5,972 nucleotides of DNA from Bacteroidales bacterium (GCA_008933525.1 WBUV01000218.1:1-5972); one strand, 5' to 3'. Shown: positions 1 through 5,774, counted from the stretch's first letter. Made by a program: numbers and translations. Notes: generated from the sequence alone by a model not told the origin.

Positions 1-315
1 ACCTACCCTACCGCTAGGGCGACGACGTTTAACGCGACTTTTTATCAGCCTACTTCTATTCCGAAAGCTGGTTTTAAGAATACGTGTTTGTGCGCTCAAC
101 GCATAAGTGCTTGGCGATTCTGAATAACCTGCCCACTGTTGACGCGCAGTTAGGTTGATTGCAGTTACACCCTCGGCTCCGGCAACTGCGGGATTTACCA
201 AATACGCATCGAGCATATACTGACTGTATAGCGCCTGCTGCTGTGCATTAACCTTTGTGGTTAAACACAGTAAGCCTGCAACTCCAATCAACCCTATGTG
301 CCTTAATGTTTTCAT
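1..315 (-). CDS. PorP/SprF family type IX secretion system outer-membrane protein, N-terminal part (cut by window edge)
   Basis: This reading frame is open from an ATG at 315-313 to the window edge, giving 105 residues of a protein usually about 300 residues long. Residues 1-24 form a signal peptide (MKTLRHIGL, a hydrophobic stretch, then VNA before QQQ). The mature start QQQALYSQYMLDAYLVNPAVAG is the hallmark opening of PorP/SprF proteins. It is followed by EGVTAINLTARQQWAGY, SPSTYALSAQTRIL and a basic RRRPSGRVG segment, all in the family order. Family members are outer-membrane beta-barrels. SprF of Flavobacterium is needed to secrete the adhesin SprB, and relatives usually sit directly downstream of a type B cargo gene. 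That is the case here: the cargo gene ends 157 bp upstream. This one is therefore inferred to be the dedicated partner of that cargo. PorP itself (the core T9SS component) cannot be told apart from accessory paralogues on this fragment, so no symbol is given. Confidence 0.93.
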   Translation of the reverse strand, partial: MKTLRHIGLIGVAGLLCLTTKVNAQQQALYSQYMLDAYLVNPAVAGAEGVTAINLTARQQWAGYSESPSTYALSAQTRILKTSFRNRSRLIKSRVKRRRPSGRVG

Positions 316-363
316 TTTCTTTCGTTTAGTCCATAGAAAAATCCATTGACCTTGTTATTTAAA

Positions 364-408
364 AGTGCCTTGAGTACTTCGAGTGCCTAGAATACTTAAA
401 GTACTTTC
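364..408. repeat. Five degenerate 9-bp tandem units (AGTACTT family)
   Basis: Five contiguous 9-base units can be read: AGTGCCTTG, AGTACTTCG, AGTGCCTAG, AATACTTAA and AGTACTTTC. They share the core AGTRCYT with a variable two-base tail. They occupy the spacer between the T9SS cargo gene and the PorP/SprF gene, so a cotranscript of the two genes would contain them. The function is unknown. Similar short-period intergenic repeats are common in Bacteroidota. Confidence 0.7.
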
Positions 409-427
409 GAACTACTATCTTTCTTTC

Positions 428-469
428 AACTCTAAGTACTTTAAGTTCGTTTTTTAACTCTAAGTACTT
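428..469. repeat. Two 14-bp direct repeats with the AAGTACTT palindrome
   Basis: AACTCTAAGTACTT occurs exactly at 428-441 and again at 456-469, a spacing of 28 bp. Each copy contains the self-complementary 8-mer AAGTACTT, which is also present at 399-406 inside the neighbouring 9-bp array. The second copy ends 3 bp from the cargo gene stop codon. The likely explanation is that this is a drifted part of the same array. A role as a binding site or in RNA processing is possible but not shown. Confidence 0.65.
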
Positions 470-472
470 CTT

Positions 473-1591
473 CTACCTAATAATAGTTACGCTACCCTTG
501 TACTCAAACTTCTTATCGCCTACGGTAAATATTATAACATAGTGATACGAATCCATTGGTAACTCTTTACCTCCAATATCCTTACCGTTCCATGGCTTAT
601 AAAGACCTTGCGATTTCCAAACTAATCGACCCCAGCGGTTAAATACCTTTACATCTACATCCTCGAGGTATTCAATAACGCTTACGTAATTTCCATCAAC
701 ATCCTTGGTGGCGGGGAACTCCCATTTATCGTTGAATCCATCGCCATTAGGTGTAAACGCTGCGGGTATTTTAAGATTGCTATAATCCGCCGATTTTACA
801 ATAACTGTATCGGAACCCTCGCAACCATTAATATCTGTAACAATTACCCAAATAGTTTGATCGCCAGCAAGACCATCCACAGTAATCTGCGATGTTATTG
901 CACCTGTGCTCCAATTATAGTAGTTTAGGTCAGGATTGTAAACATCAAGTGTATAGGTTTGGTTTCCAAAAAGGAAAGTATCGCGCCCTAGCGAAACGGT
1001 TGGCAAGTCGTACACAACTAAGTTCGTGCTATCGTACGAACAGTTGTAAGTATTATTAACTAAGCGAACAGTGTATGTCCCCGCATCGCCGGTGTAGTAT
1101 ATTTGGTTTGTATTCAGATCCTGCCACATATAGTTAAGGAATCCACTTCCGGGATCAAGTGTGGCAATACCACCAAAACAAACTCCCATATTATCATTCA
1201 GGTTGTTTGATATTGGTATAAAAATTTCTGGAGTATTAAGAACAATATTTGAGGTGAATGGTGCTCCTGTACAGCCATAACTTGTATGCTCGGTAACTGT
1301 TAAGGTATAAATCCCTCCTTTAAGCCCTTCGCCCCAGGTGATATCAACAGAATCGCCTCGAGCCAAAAGTGTATAGGTTGATGCGGGAAGAATATTCCCA
1401 TCGGGATCGGTAATAACCCAATCGAAATCCGAAATACCATTAAAACCTTTAACGCCGTAACGCTCGGTAGTTCCCACGCAGGCCATTGGCAAATCCTGAG
1501 CCAACAAACTGCTAGTAACCCCAAGGGTAAAAAGTAAAACTAAGGAAAGTAATATTTGGGTAAATTTTCTCAACACGTTGTTCCTTTTCAA
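473..1591 (-). CDS. Secreted PKD-like protein with T9SS type B (gliding-motility-associated) C-terminal sorting domain
   Basis: This is a 372-residue exported protein. Residues 1-32 are a signal peptide (basic start, hydrophobic 13-30, cleavage after LLAQ). Three Ig/PKD-like beta-sandwich segments follow, at roughly 33-120, 121-198 and 199-267. Each ends in a Cys-bearing strand such as VTEHTSYGC, NTYNCSYDS or VTDINGCEG. Residues 273-372 are the gliding-motility-associated C-terminal domain (CHU_C, TIGR04131 type), recognised by IPAAFTPNGDGFNDKWEF, VKVFNRWGRLVW, PWNGKD and the final YKGSVTIIR. In this family that domain directs passage through the type IX secretion system to the cell surface. 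The start is TTG: an in-frame TAG lies just upstream, the first ATG falls after the signal peptide, and AGGAG sits 6 bases before the TTG. A PorP/SprF gene follows 157 bp downstream as its probable secretion partner. The ligand or surface role is not evident. Confidence 0.93.
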   Translation of the reverse strand: MKRNNVLRKFTQILLSLVLLFTLGVTSSLLAQDLPMACVGTTERYGVKGFNGISDFDWVITDPDGNILPASTYTLLARGDSVDITWGEGLKGGIYTLTVTEHTSYGCTGAPFTSNIVLNTPEIFIPISNNLNDNMGVCFGGIATLDPGSGFLNYMWQDLNTNQIYYTGDAGTYTVRLVNNTYNCSYDSTNLVVYDLPTVSLGRDTFLFGNQTYTLDVYNPDLNYYNWSTGAITSQITVDGLAGDQTIWVIVTDINGCEGSDTVIVKSADYSNLKIPAAFTPNGDGFNDKWEFPATKDVDGNYVSVIEYLEDVDVKVFNRWGRLVWKSQGLYKPWNGKDIGGKELPMDSYHYVIIFTVGDKKFEYKGSVTIIR

Positions 1592-1597
1592 TAAAAT

Positions 1598-1602
1598 CTC
1601 CT
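1598..1602 (-). promoter_or_regulatory. Shine-Dalgarno AGGAG that fixes the TTG start of the cargo gene
   Basis: On the minus strand AGGAG lies 6 bases upstream of the TTG at 1591-1589. The other AT-rich leaders in this window have no such motif, which is normal for Bacteroidota. Its presence supports TTG as the true initiation codon. Confidence 0.65.
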
Positions 1603-1626
1603 ACAAAATCTGTCTTTTCTTTTTTA

Positions 1627-1658
1627 AACCCTGACAGGGGTTTAGGCCTGTCAGGGTT
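1627..1658 (-). terminator. Perfect 12-bp hairpin, possible terminator or REP-like element
   Basis: AACCCTGACAGG (1627-1638) and CCTGTCAGGGTT (1647-1658) form a perfect 12 bp stem with an 8-base loop. It begins 25 bases after the stop codon of the 1684-2826 gene, so it could end that transcript. The minus-strand sequence after the stem is TTTAAAAAAG rather than a clean U-tract, so intrinsic termination is uncertain. The stem shares the core CCTGACAGRGTT (or its complement) with the hairpin at 3313-3346, suggesting a dispersed repeat family. Any terminator here could also separate expression of the cargo gene from the gene upstream of it. Confidence 0.6.
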
Positions 1659-1683
1659 GGAAAAATTAAATCATTACTTATTA

Positions 1684-2826
1684 CTAGTAAGCAAAGTTAT
1701 TAGCAATATGGTAGATAGGACCAGTAACAGGAGTTGGTAAAGCAACAATGTATTTCGCTACGTTTGCAGCAACAGCAGGATAATAACTGTAACTAGCATA
1801 TGCGTTTGCAGCTCTTGCATTATTTCTGAAATCAATATAATCTGATTTACGAGAAATACGGCTGTTTACACCATCATAAGTTAAACGATAAACTGTAATC
1901 ATATTGTTTTGTACTGGGTAATCTTGCGATGCAACCAATTGAGTACCTGCAGCAACAATAATAGGATTAGCATCAGATGGATGTGCTGTTCCGTTTTGAC
2001 CATTAATATGAACAGTTGTTGTTCCTGTAATATCAGAAACAGAAGCATGTGCATCATTAAAAACACCAGCAGCATTTGGTAATTCACCTGCACCATCTAA
2101 TCCGGTTACGTTAAATACTTCGTAGGTAACATTAAAGTTAAATGGATACTCTTGTAAAGCAGCATCAGCAGCAGGGAAAGTAAAGTCAATAGCAGTAGCA
2201 TTATCATTTGCTACAGCCCAGCATGCTCTTTGGATAACATTATTTAAACCAAGCTCTACATTTGCACCAGTAACAGCAGCAGTTGGAACAGCAATTACAT
2301 TAACACCCATGTATACAGGAACAGCAGCACAAACACCAGATGCAGGAGTTTCAGTAACCTGAATAACCTTATTACCTGTTGTTGCCCAGCTAATTTCAAC
2401 ATAGTTAGAGATACCGTTTCCATCATCAGTCGATGTTCCATCGCTATAGAATGGGGTTAGAGTACTACCCGCAGAAACCCATGCAAAATCAGAAACCACA
2501 TTACTCACAATATCAGTAATAGGAGTGTATACGCCTGCAGCGGCACCTGTAACAGCTGTATAATCCCAGTTTGGGTTATATGCAGCCGATGGCCATACAA
2601 AGAATGGCATTGCTTTGCCAATAGTGATCTTATCGGTTGGAGCAGTAACTAAAGCATCTGCAGCATTAGTAATTGGAGTAGCGTTTGATCTTGCAAAATC
2701 TCCAACAGTTGCAGCACCACCGGCAGTCCACTGAGTTGAACCAGTGTTAGTTTGTGCAAAAACACCAGAAATTAAAAACATTGCGGTAAGTGTAGTCGCA
2801 ATTTTTAAAAGTGTCGATTTTCTCAT
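1684..2826 (-). CDS. Exported protein of unknown function with a PKD-like module shared with the downstream T9SS cargo
   Basis: This is a 380-residue exported protein of a family I do not recognise by name. Residues 1-25 are a signal peptide (MRKSTLLKIA, a hydrophobic stretch, cleavage after VFAQ). The rest is rich in Ala, Thr, Asn and Val, with predicted beta strands, and appears to contain only two cysteines (C166 and C202). Residues 112-166 read SDFAWV...VEISW...IQVTE...C. This parallels SDFDWV...VDITW...LTVTE...C at residues 54-107 of the downstream cargo protein and suggests a homologous PKD-like domain. A second beta-rich region spans about 181-345. There is no recognisable T9SS sorting domain at the C-terminus (it ends GPIYHIANNFAY), so it may stay in the periplasm or partner the cargo. 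The start is an ATG at 2826-2824 in an AT-rich leader without Shine-Dalgarno. The gene has a long upstream spacer and probably its own promoter. Confidence 0.85.
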   Translation of the reverse strand: MRKSTLLKIATTLTAMFLISGVFAQTNTGSTQWTAGGAATVGDFARSNATPITNAADALVTAPTDKITIGKAMPFFVWPSAAYNPNWDYTAVTGAAAGVYTPITDIVSNVVSDFAWVSAGSTLTPFYSDGTSTDDGNGISNYVEISWATTGNKVIQVTETPASGVCAAVPVYMGVNVIAVPTAAVTGANVELGLNNVIQRACWAVANDNATAIDFTFPAADAALQEYPFNFNVTYEVFNVTGLDGAGELPNAAGVFNDAHASVSDITGTTTVHINGQNGTAHPSDANPIIVAAGTQLVASQDYPVQNNMITVYRLTYDGVNSRISRKSDYIDFRNNARAANAYASYSYYPAVAANVAKYIVALPTPVTGPIYHIANNFAY

Positions 2827-2878
2827 AGTATTAAAATTTAAAGTTTATAATTTAAAAAAGTTGTTTTTCAATTTTTTT

Positions 2879-2934
2879 GGCGAGGATAATTCGCCGGTAT
2901 ATATTAACTCTTTCAAACTCCACCCCTAGGGCGG
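2879..2934 (-). promoter_or_regulatory. Possible structured 5' leader with two stem-loops
   Basis: Read on the minus strand, CCGCCC (2934-2929) pairs with GGGTGG (2925-2920) around a three-base loop. Farther along, GGCGA (2895-2891) pairs with TCGCC (2883-2879) around a seven-base loop. The first stem has a G-U pair on the minus strand, where the plus strand would have an A-C mismatch, which fits an RNA read toward the gene starting at 2826. These GC-rich stems stand out in AT-rich surroundings. I cannot assign them to a known riboswitch or leader family. Confidence 0.35.
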
Positions 2935-3250
2935 TTGTTTGTTGTGATCGTTGTTCCTTTTCTTATTTTTATTACGATTTAGCATCGTTTAAAATTTTCA
3001 AGGTTCAGTTTTTAACAGTTTATCAACAACTAATACGAGGGGATGTTTGAAAGGTTATGAGCAATTATGGTTTTGAGGTTAACTAATTGACCAACGTTAA
3101 GTTTTACCCCACGAATGGTCTGTTTTGTAATGATTTGCCGATACAACAATTAAAGAACTTTTTTATAATCATAACCATAATATCAATTAAAATGCCAAAA
3201 CACATATACTGCTGATTATTTGAATATTATATGCAATTACAGCTTGCTTT

Positions 3251-3298
3251 TTGTCCGATATCGGAAAGGTCTTATTGATTGGCTTGTCCGATATTGGA
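3251..3298. promoter_or_regulatory. Pair of TTGTCCGATATYGGA dyads, candidate operator
   Basis: TTGTCCGATATCGGA (3251-3265) and TTGTCCGATATTGGA (3284-3298) match at 14 of 15 bases and start 33 bp apart, about three helical turns. The first contains the perfect 12 bp palindrome TCCGATATCGGA and the second the same palindrome with one change. Repeated dyads on one face of the helix are typical of sites for dimeric regulators. They lie about 425-470 bp upstream of the gene starting at 2826, which is far for a classical operator, so the call is tentative. Confidence 0.4.
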
Positions 3299-3312
3299 GT
3301 TTTTTAAACAAC

Positions 3313-3346
3313 TAACTCTGTCGGAGCTAAAATCCTGACAGAGTTA
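3313..3346 (-). terminator. Imperfect hairpin, possible terminator, related to the hairpin at 1627-1658
   Basis: TAACTCTGTCGG (3313-3324) pairs with CCTGACAGAGTTA (3334-3346) with a single bulged base and a 9-base loop. It lies 44 bases past the stop codon of the 3391-4263 gene, a plausible place for a terminator, but no strong U-tract follows on the minus strand. Its arm CCTGACAGAGTT differs from the CCTGACAGGGTT type arm of the other hairpin by one base, so both may be copies of one dispersed palindromic element. Confidence 0.5.
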
Positions 3347-3390
3347 AAGCTGATGATACAGCAATAGTTCAACTATACATTCCCAAAAAG

Positions 3391-4263
3391 TTAATACTCA
3401 ATTTCTCTGTATCTTAAGTCTGCTGTACGGTAAATTTCATATCTAAACGCTAAAGATTCAATGTATTGCTCTTTTGCATTCAGTTTATTCTGTTCAATAA
3501 TTCTCCCACTATTGTTGTACCTGTATGTATATATTAATGTTGTGTTACCGTTAAAATCTGATTCTACCTTCTTAATGTTTTGTCCTTTGGGGTTATAGGT
3601 GTAGGTGTAAATTTTATTCTCCTGTTTACCTCCAAAATATTTAACCAATAACCTTTCTGACTCCAATCTTCCTAAAGAATCATATTTTGGGGTATTCTTT
3701 AATTCCATTATTGAGTCCGATGTTACAAATCCTTTAACTGCCTTTACCTTTCTTTTTACCTCCTGCCCTTTAATATCATAGGTAAAGGTTTGAGTACATA
3801 ACTTCTTTCCTTTGGAATCAGTAACAATTATTCTCGATGGTTTTCCATTATTTGTGTATTCGTATTTTGAAATTCGAACAACAACAGTATCTGTGTTAAC
3901 TAGATTGTGAACAAACTCTTGGTCAACCTGCTTGTTAGAATTATAGGTGTACGTTTTTTTTGACTGAAACTTATCAGCCAAAAAAGCTACCGTTTTCATC
4001 AACTTACCATCATTGTAAGTATTCCAAGTATAACTTTCAATCTCTCCTGTTTCATAATTCAACTTTGTAGTTGTATGCATATTTCCTAATGAATCATAAA
4101 ACTGCTGGCCAATCGCTCTAAATTTCGAAGTTCTTTTTCCATCAACAATCTCATACTTATTAGTCACAGTTATTCTACGAATTTGTTGTGATGGTCTATC
4201 CTGAGCAACTAAAAAACTTGGCAAAAGAATCAATGCCACTATAACCAATGCATACTTTTTCAT
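3391..4263 (-). CDS. Exported YD/RHS-like repeat protein of unknown function
   Basis: This is a 290-residue protein counted from the ATG at 4263-4261. The frame could be extended six codons to a TTG at 4281, but the ATG places MKKYALVIVALILLPSFLVAQ as a normal signal peptide at residues 1-21. The mature part consists of beta-hairpin-like repeats with aromatic signatures: YETGEIESYTWNTYNDGKL, YTYNSNKQV, YEYTNNGKPSRI, FTYDIKGQEV, YTYTYNPKGQNI and YTYRYNNSGRI. These resemble the YD repeats of RHS and wall-associated proteins, which form extended beta shells, though here only about six short repeats are present and there is no toxin tip or core domain. The C-terminus (FRYEIYRTADLRYREIEY) shows no T9SS sorting domain and there is no lipobox Cys, so it is probably periplasmic. 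It appears to be a stand-alone gene, with 284 bp before it and 564 bp after it. A role in envelope structure or ligand binding would be speculation. Confidence 0.85.
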   Translation of the reverse strand: MKKYALVIVALILLPSFLVAQDRPSQQIRRITVTNKYEIVDGKRTSKFRAIGQQFYDSLGNMHTTTKLNYETGEIESYTWNTYNDGKLMKTVAFLADKFQSKKTYTYNSNKQVDQEFVHNLVNTDTVVVRISKYEYTNNGKPSRIIVTDSKGKKLCTQTFTYDIKGQEVKRKVKAVKGFVTSDSIMELKNTPKYDSLGRLESERLLVKYFGGKQENKIYTYTYNPKGQNIKKVESDFNGNTTLIYTYRYNNSGRIIEQNKLNAKEQYIESLAFRYEIYRTADLRYREIEY

Positions 4264-4337
4264 GGTATTGTATTTTAACAAGAGGCAAATTAATAAAATT
4301 TAGTTGATAAATTTCTAAGATGTGGCAAAAAGAATTA

Positions 4338-4460
4338 GAACACAGATGACACGGATAAAACGGATAAACACAAATCTGTGAATTCTGTATTCCTATTTTC
4401 CAGCAGATTACGCAGAATAATTTGAACACGGATGACACTGATAAAACTGATTAACACAAG
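4338..4460. repeat. Two 37-bp degenerate direct repeats made of 9-bp CNGAT units
   Basis: The segments at 4338-4374 and 4424-4460 match at 32 of 37 bases. Within each, the motif CRGAT or CTGAT recurs every 9 bases (4343, 4352, 4361; then 4429, 4438, 4447). Between them, CAGCAGATTACGCAGAA continues the theme with the same 9-base step (4404, 4413). The whole block is a decayed short-unit array in the spacer between the beta-barrel gene and the YD-repeat gene. It contains no open frame of interest. Related intergenic sequences are widespread in Bacteroidota; their function is unknown. Confidence 0.7.
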
Positions 4461-4464
4461 TATA

Positions 4465-4530
4465 CTTTGCGCCATTGCGCCTTAGCGTTTAAACATTTGT
4501 GAAATTTTGTTCATTCTGTGTTTTTCTGTG
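4465..4530. repeat. Short-period TTGCG (8 bp) and TTCTGTG (10 bp) repeats
   Basis: TTGCG, TTGCG and TAGCG recur every 8 bases at 4467, 4475 and 4483, and TTCTGTG occurs at 4514 and 4524. Both motifs are in the same spacer as the 9-bp CNGAT block but have different unit lengths, so the spacer is a mosaic of several low-complexity families. The block lies within about 85 bp downstream of the beta-barrel stop codon. No coding or RNA function can be seen. Confidence 0.5.
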
Positions 4531-4547
4531 GTCTATCCTTCAGGTAA

Positions 4548-5774
4548 TTAAAAATTCCACTGAACCTTTAGGTACGCCAATTGACCAATGTTCTGGTACT
4601 CGGTATCGGATTTTCCTGTGAGTATCATTCCCGATAAGGTGATGTTAATATTGTCGGCGGCGGATACAGAAACAGCAGGAATTACAATTAAAGAGCCATC
4701 GGTTGGGTTTGCAATGGCCGACAAACTAGGTGTTATTAATGGCCCAAACTGTCCACTTACGCTGGCAAATAAGTTGTACTTGCCTTTGCTTAGCATCTTA
4801 GGGCTCGGAACAGTTGGTTCAAGCAAACTTATACTCCCGGAGTTTTTTGTTTTACCAAACGAATTGTACAGTCCACCTATCTGAGCATACCACGAACCAC
4901 TAAAAGAGTAATCGGCCGAGAGCGATGCTATAACTCCATCGGTTTCGTTTGTTTTATCTAAGTAAGGCTTAAAGTAGGTTACCTCTCCCCTCAGCGCGGC
5001 ATTGAGCAGATTGCCCGACCAACCCAATCCCGCAACCATATCGGTACGCATTTTTCCGCCCAAAAACTGAATATCGAACTCGTGGGTATTAAAGCGGTAG
5101 AGAAAACCCAGCGATGTGCTATCCCATGTTTCGGCTAACTGATAAACTCCTTCGGCAAACGAGGCTATTCCAGTGTAGTACTTTACGCTTACTGCATCGG
5201 TTCCGGGGCGCTCCGGATATTCGAGGTTGAAATATGAGTATGTGTTGAAAATATCGTTGGGATTCCAGGCCAAGTCCATTCCCCAGTTTACCCGTTGCCT
5301 ACCAAGGGTTACTTGCCATGAGTTGAAATTTATGGTTGCATTGAGCCTGTCTAATGCTGTGTGTGCAATGTATGAATTCCCGCTACCCCAAAGGAACGAT
5401 AAATCGAAATAGCCCATATCCTTATCGATGTACTTATCGTAATTGGGAATCATCTCTACAAAATCGCCATAAATAATGCGAGTCCGCGATTGTACATCAA
5501 ATTTTAACCATTTAAGCGGATAGTAGGTTAACTGCAAGCGATTATCGAGCGTATTGTCCGATAGCCAAACGGAAGTATCGGGGTTAGGGATGAATACGTT
5601 TTGTAAATCTTTGATGTAGCCCTTGAACTCAACCTTTGATGAGTCCTGGGCTTGGAGATTGATGCTTGTGAAAAGCATGACTATAAATAACAATATTCCT
5701 ACTGTTTTGTGACAAGTGACGGGTGACGGGTGACCAACATTACACAGAATGTTTTCACATCTAAATAGTTTCAT
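4548..5774 (-). CDS. Probable outer-membrane beta-barrel (porin-like) protein
   Basis: This is a 408-residue protein. The hydrophobic stretch at residues 25-42 ends in NLQAQ before DSSKVEF, a signal peptidase I type site. The mature part alternates polar and aromatic residues in about a dozen or more amphipathic strands, for example RLQLTYYPLKWLKFDVQSRTRI, WQVTLGRQRVNWG and LRGEVTYFKPYL. It ends in Phe (YLKVQWNF), as expected for a barrel inserted by the BAM machinery. The motif GRQRVNWGMDLAWNPNDIFN recalls porin-like families such as DUF1302, but this is a resemblance, not an assignment. The ATG at 5774 is the only plausible start because the next Met (residue 33) lies inside the hydrophobic core. 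The signal peptide's basic region is unusually long: residues 6-22 hold three Cys and are partly encoded by a 7-bp repeat, while the mature protein appears to have none. The upstream gene encodes a LolD-type ATPase 89 bp away, hinting at envelope lipid or lipoprotein traffic. Confidence 0.8.
   Translation of the reverse strand: MKLFRCENILCNVGHPSPVTCHKTVGILLFIVMLFTSINLQAQDSSKVEFKGYIKDLQNVFIPNPDTSVWLSDNTLDNRLQLTYYPLKWLKFDVQSRTRIIYGDFVEMIPNYDKYIDKDMGYFDLSFLWGSGNSYIAHTALDRLNATINFNSWQVTLGRQRVNWGMDLAWNPNDIFNTYSYFNLEYPERPGTDAVSVKYYTGIASFAEGVYQLAETWDSTSLGFLYRFNTHEFDIQFLGGKMRTDMVAGLGWSGNLLNAALRGEVTYFKPYLDKTNETDGVIASLSADYSFSGSWYAQIGGLYNSFGKTKNSGSISLLEPTVPSPKMLSKGKYNLFASVSGQFGPLITPSLSAIANPTDGSLIVIPAVSVSAADNINITLSGMILTGKSDTEYQNIGQLAYLKVQWNF
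5709..5736. repeat. Four 7-bp tandem units (GTGACGG) inside the beta-barrel gene's signal peptide
   Basis: The units are GTGACAA, GTGACGG, GTGACGG and GTGACCA, contiguous on the plus strand. On the coding strand they read as GTCACCC-type repeats and encode about residues 14-22 (GHPSPVTCH) of the beta-barrel precursor. The period of 7 is not a multiple of three, so any change in copy number by other than three units would shift the frame. Confidence 0.75.

Larger units (their letters stand above)
2827..3390. other. 564-bp gene-free spacer upstream of the 380-residue exported protein
   Basis: No convincing coding frame is present on either strand; the short plus-strand frame reaching 2929 is antisense to the start of the 380-residue gene. 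From the 3391 end the spacer holds a hairpin (3313-3346), two near-identical dyads (3251-3265 and 3284-3298), about 180 bp of AT-rich sequence with no clear signal, and two small stem-loops (2920-2934 and 2879-2895) near the start codon. I found no good match to the Bacteroidota promoter pattern TTTG...TAnnTTTG on the minus strand. The length and structure suggest regulatory sequence or a small RNA. Confidence 0.55.

Noticed and set aside
326..346. Six-codon upstream frame (MDFSMD) before the PorP/SprF start
   Set aside because: It is too short and AT-rich to separate from chance, with no ribosome site or regulatory residues.
1300..1524. Open frame on the minus strand inside the T9SS cargo gene
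   Set aside because: It lies in another frame of a gene with clear domains and has no signal peptide or family features of its own.
1899..2096. Leu/Gln-rich open frame inside the 380-residue gene
   Set aside because: It is a low-complexity product of GCA/ACA-rich codons read out of frame; the overlapping gene is well supported.
3064..3181. Inverted repeat ATTATGGTTWTG with about 94 bp between arms
   Set aside because: It is an 11 of 12 match in AT-rich sequence with a long gap and no target-site duplication or gene between the arms; probably chance.
4196..4438. Minus-strand open frame running through the repeat spacer into the YD-repeat gene
   Set aside because: Most of it is translated CNGAT repeat sequence, and it overlaps the real signal peptide in another frame.
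4338..4460. CRISPR-like reading of the two 37-bp repeats
   Set aside because: There are only two copies, each internally periodic, with a spacer that contains the same motif, and no cas genes; it is a degenerate tandem array.
4588..4884. 98-codon plus-strand open frame antisense to the beta-barrel gene
   Set aside because: It is antisense to strongly barrel-like coding sequence, with no recognisable domain or translation signal.
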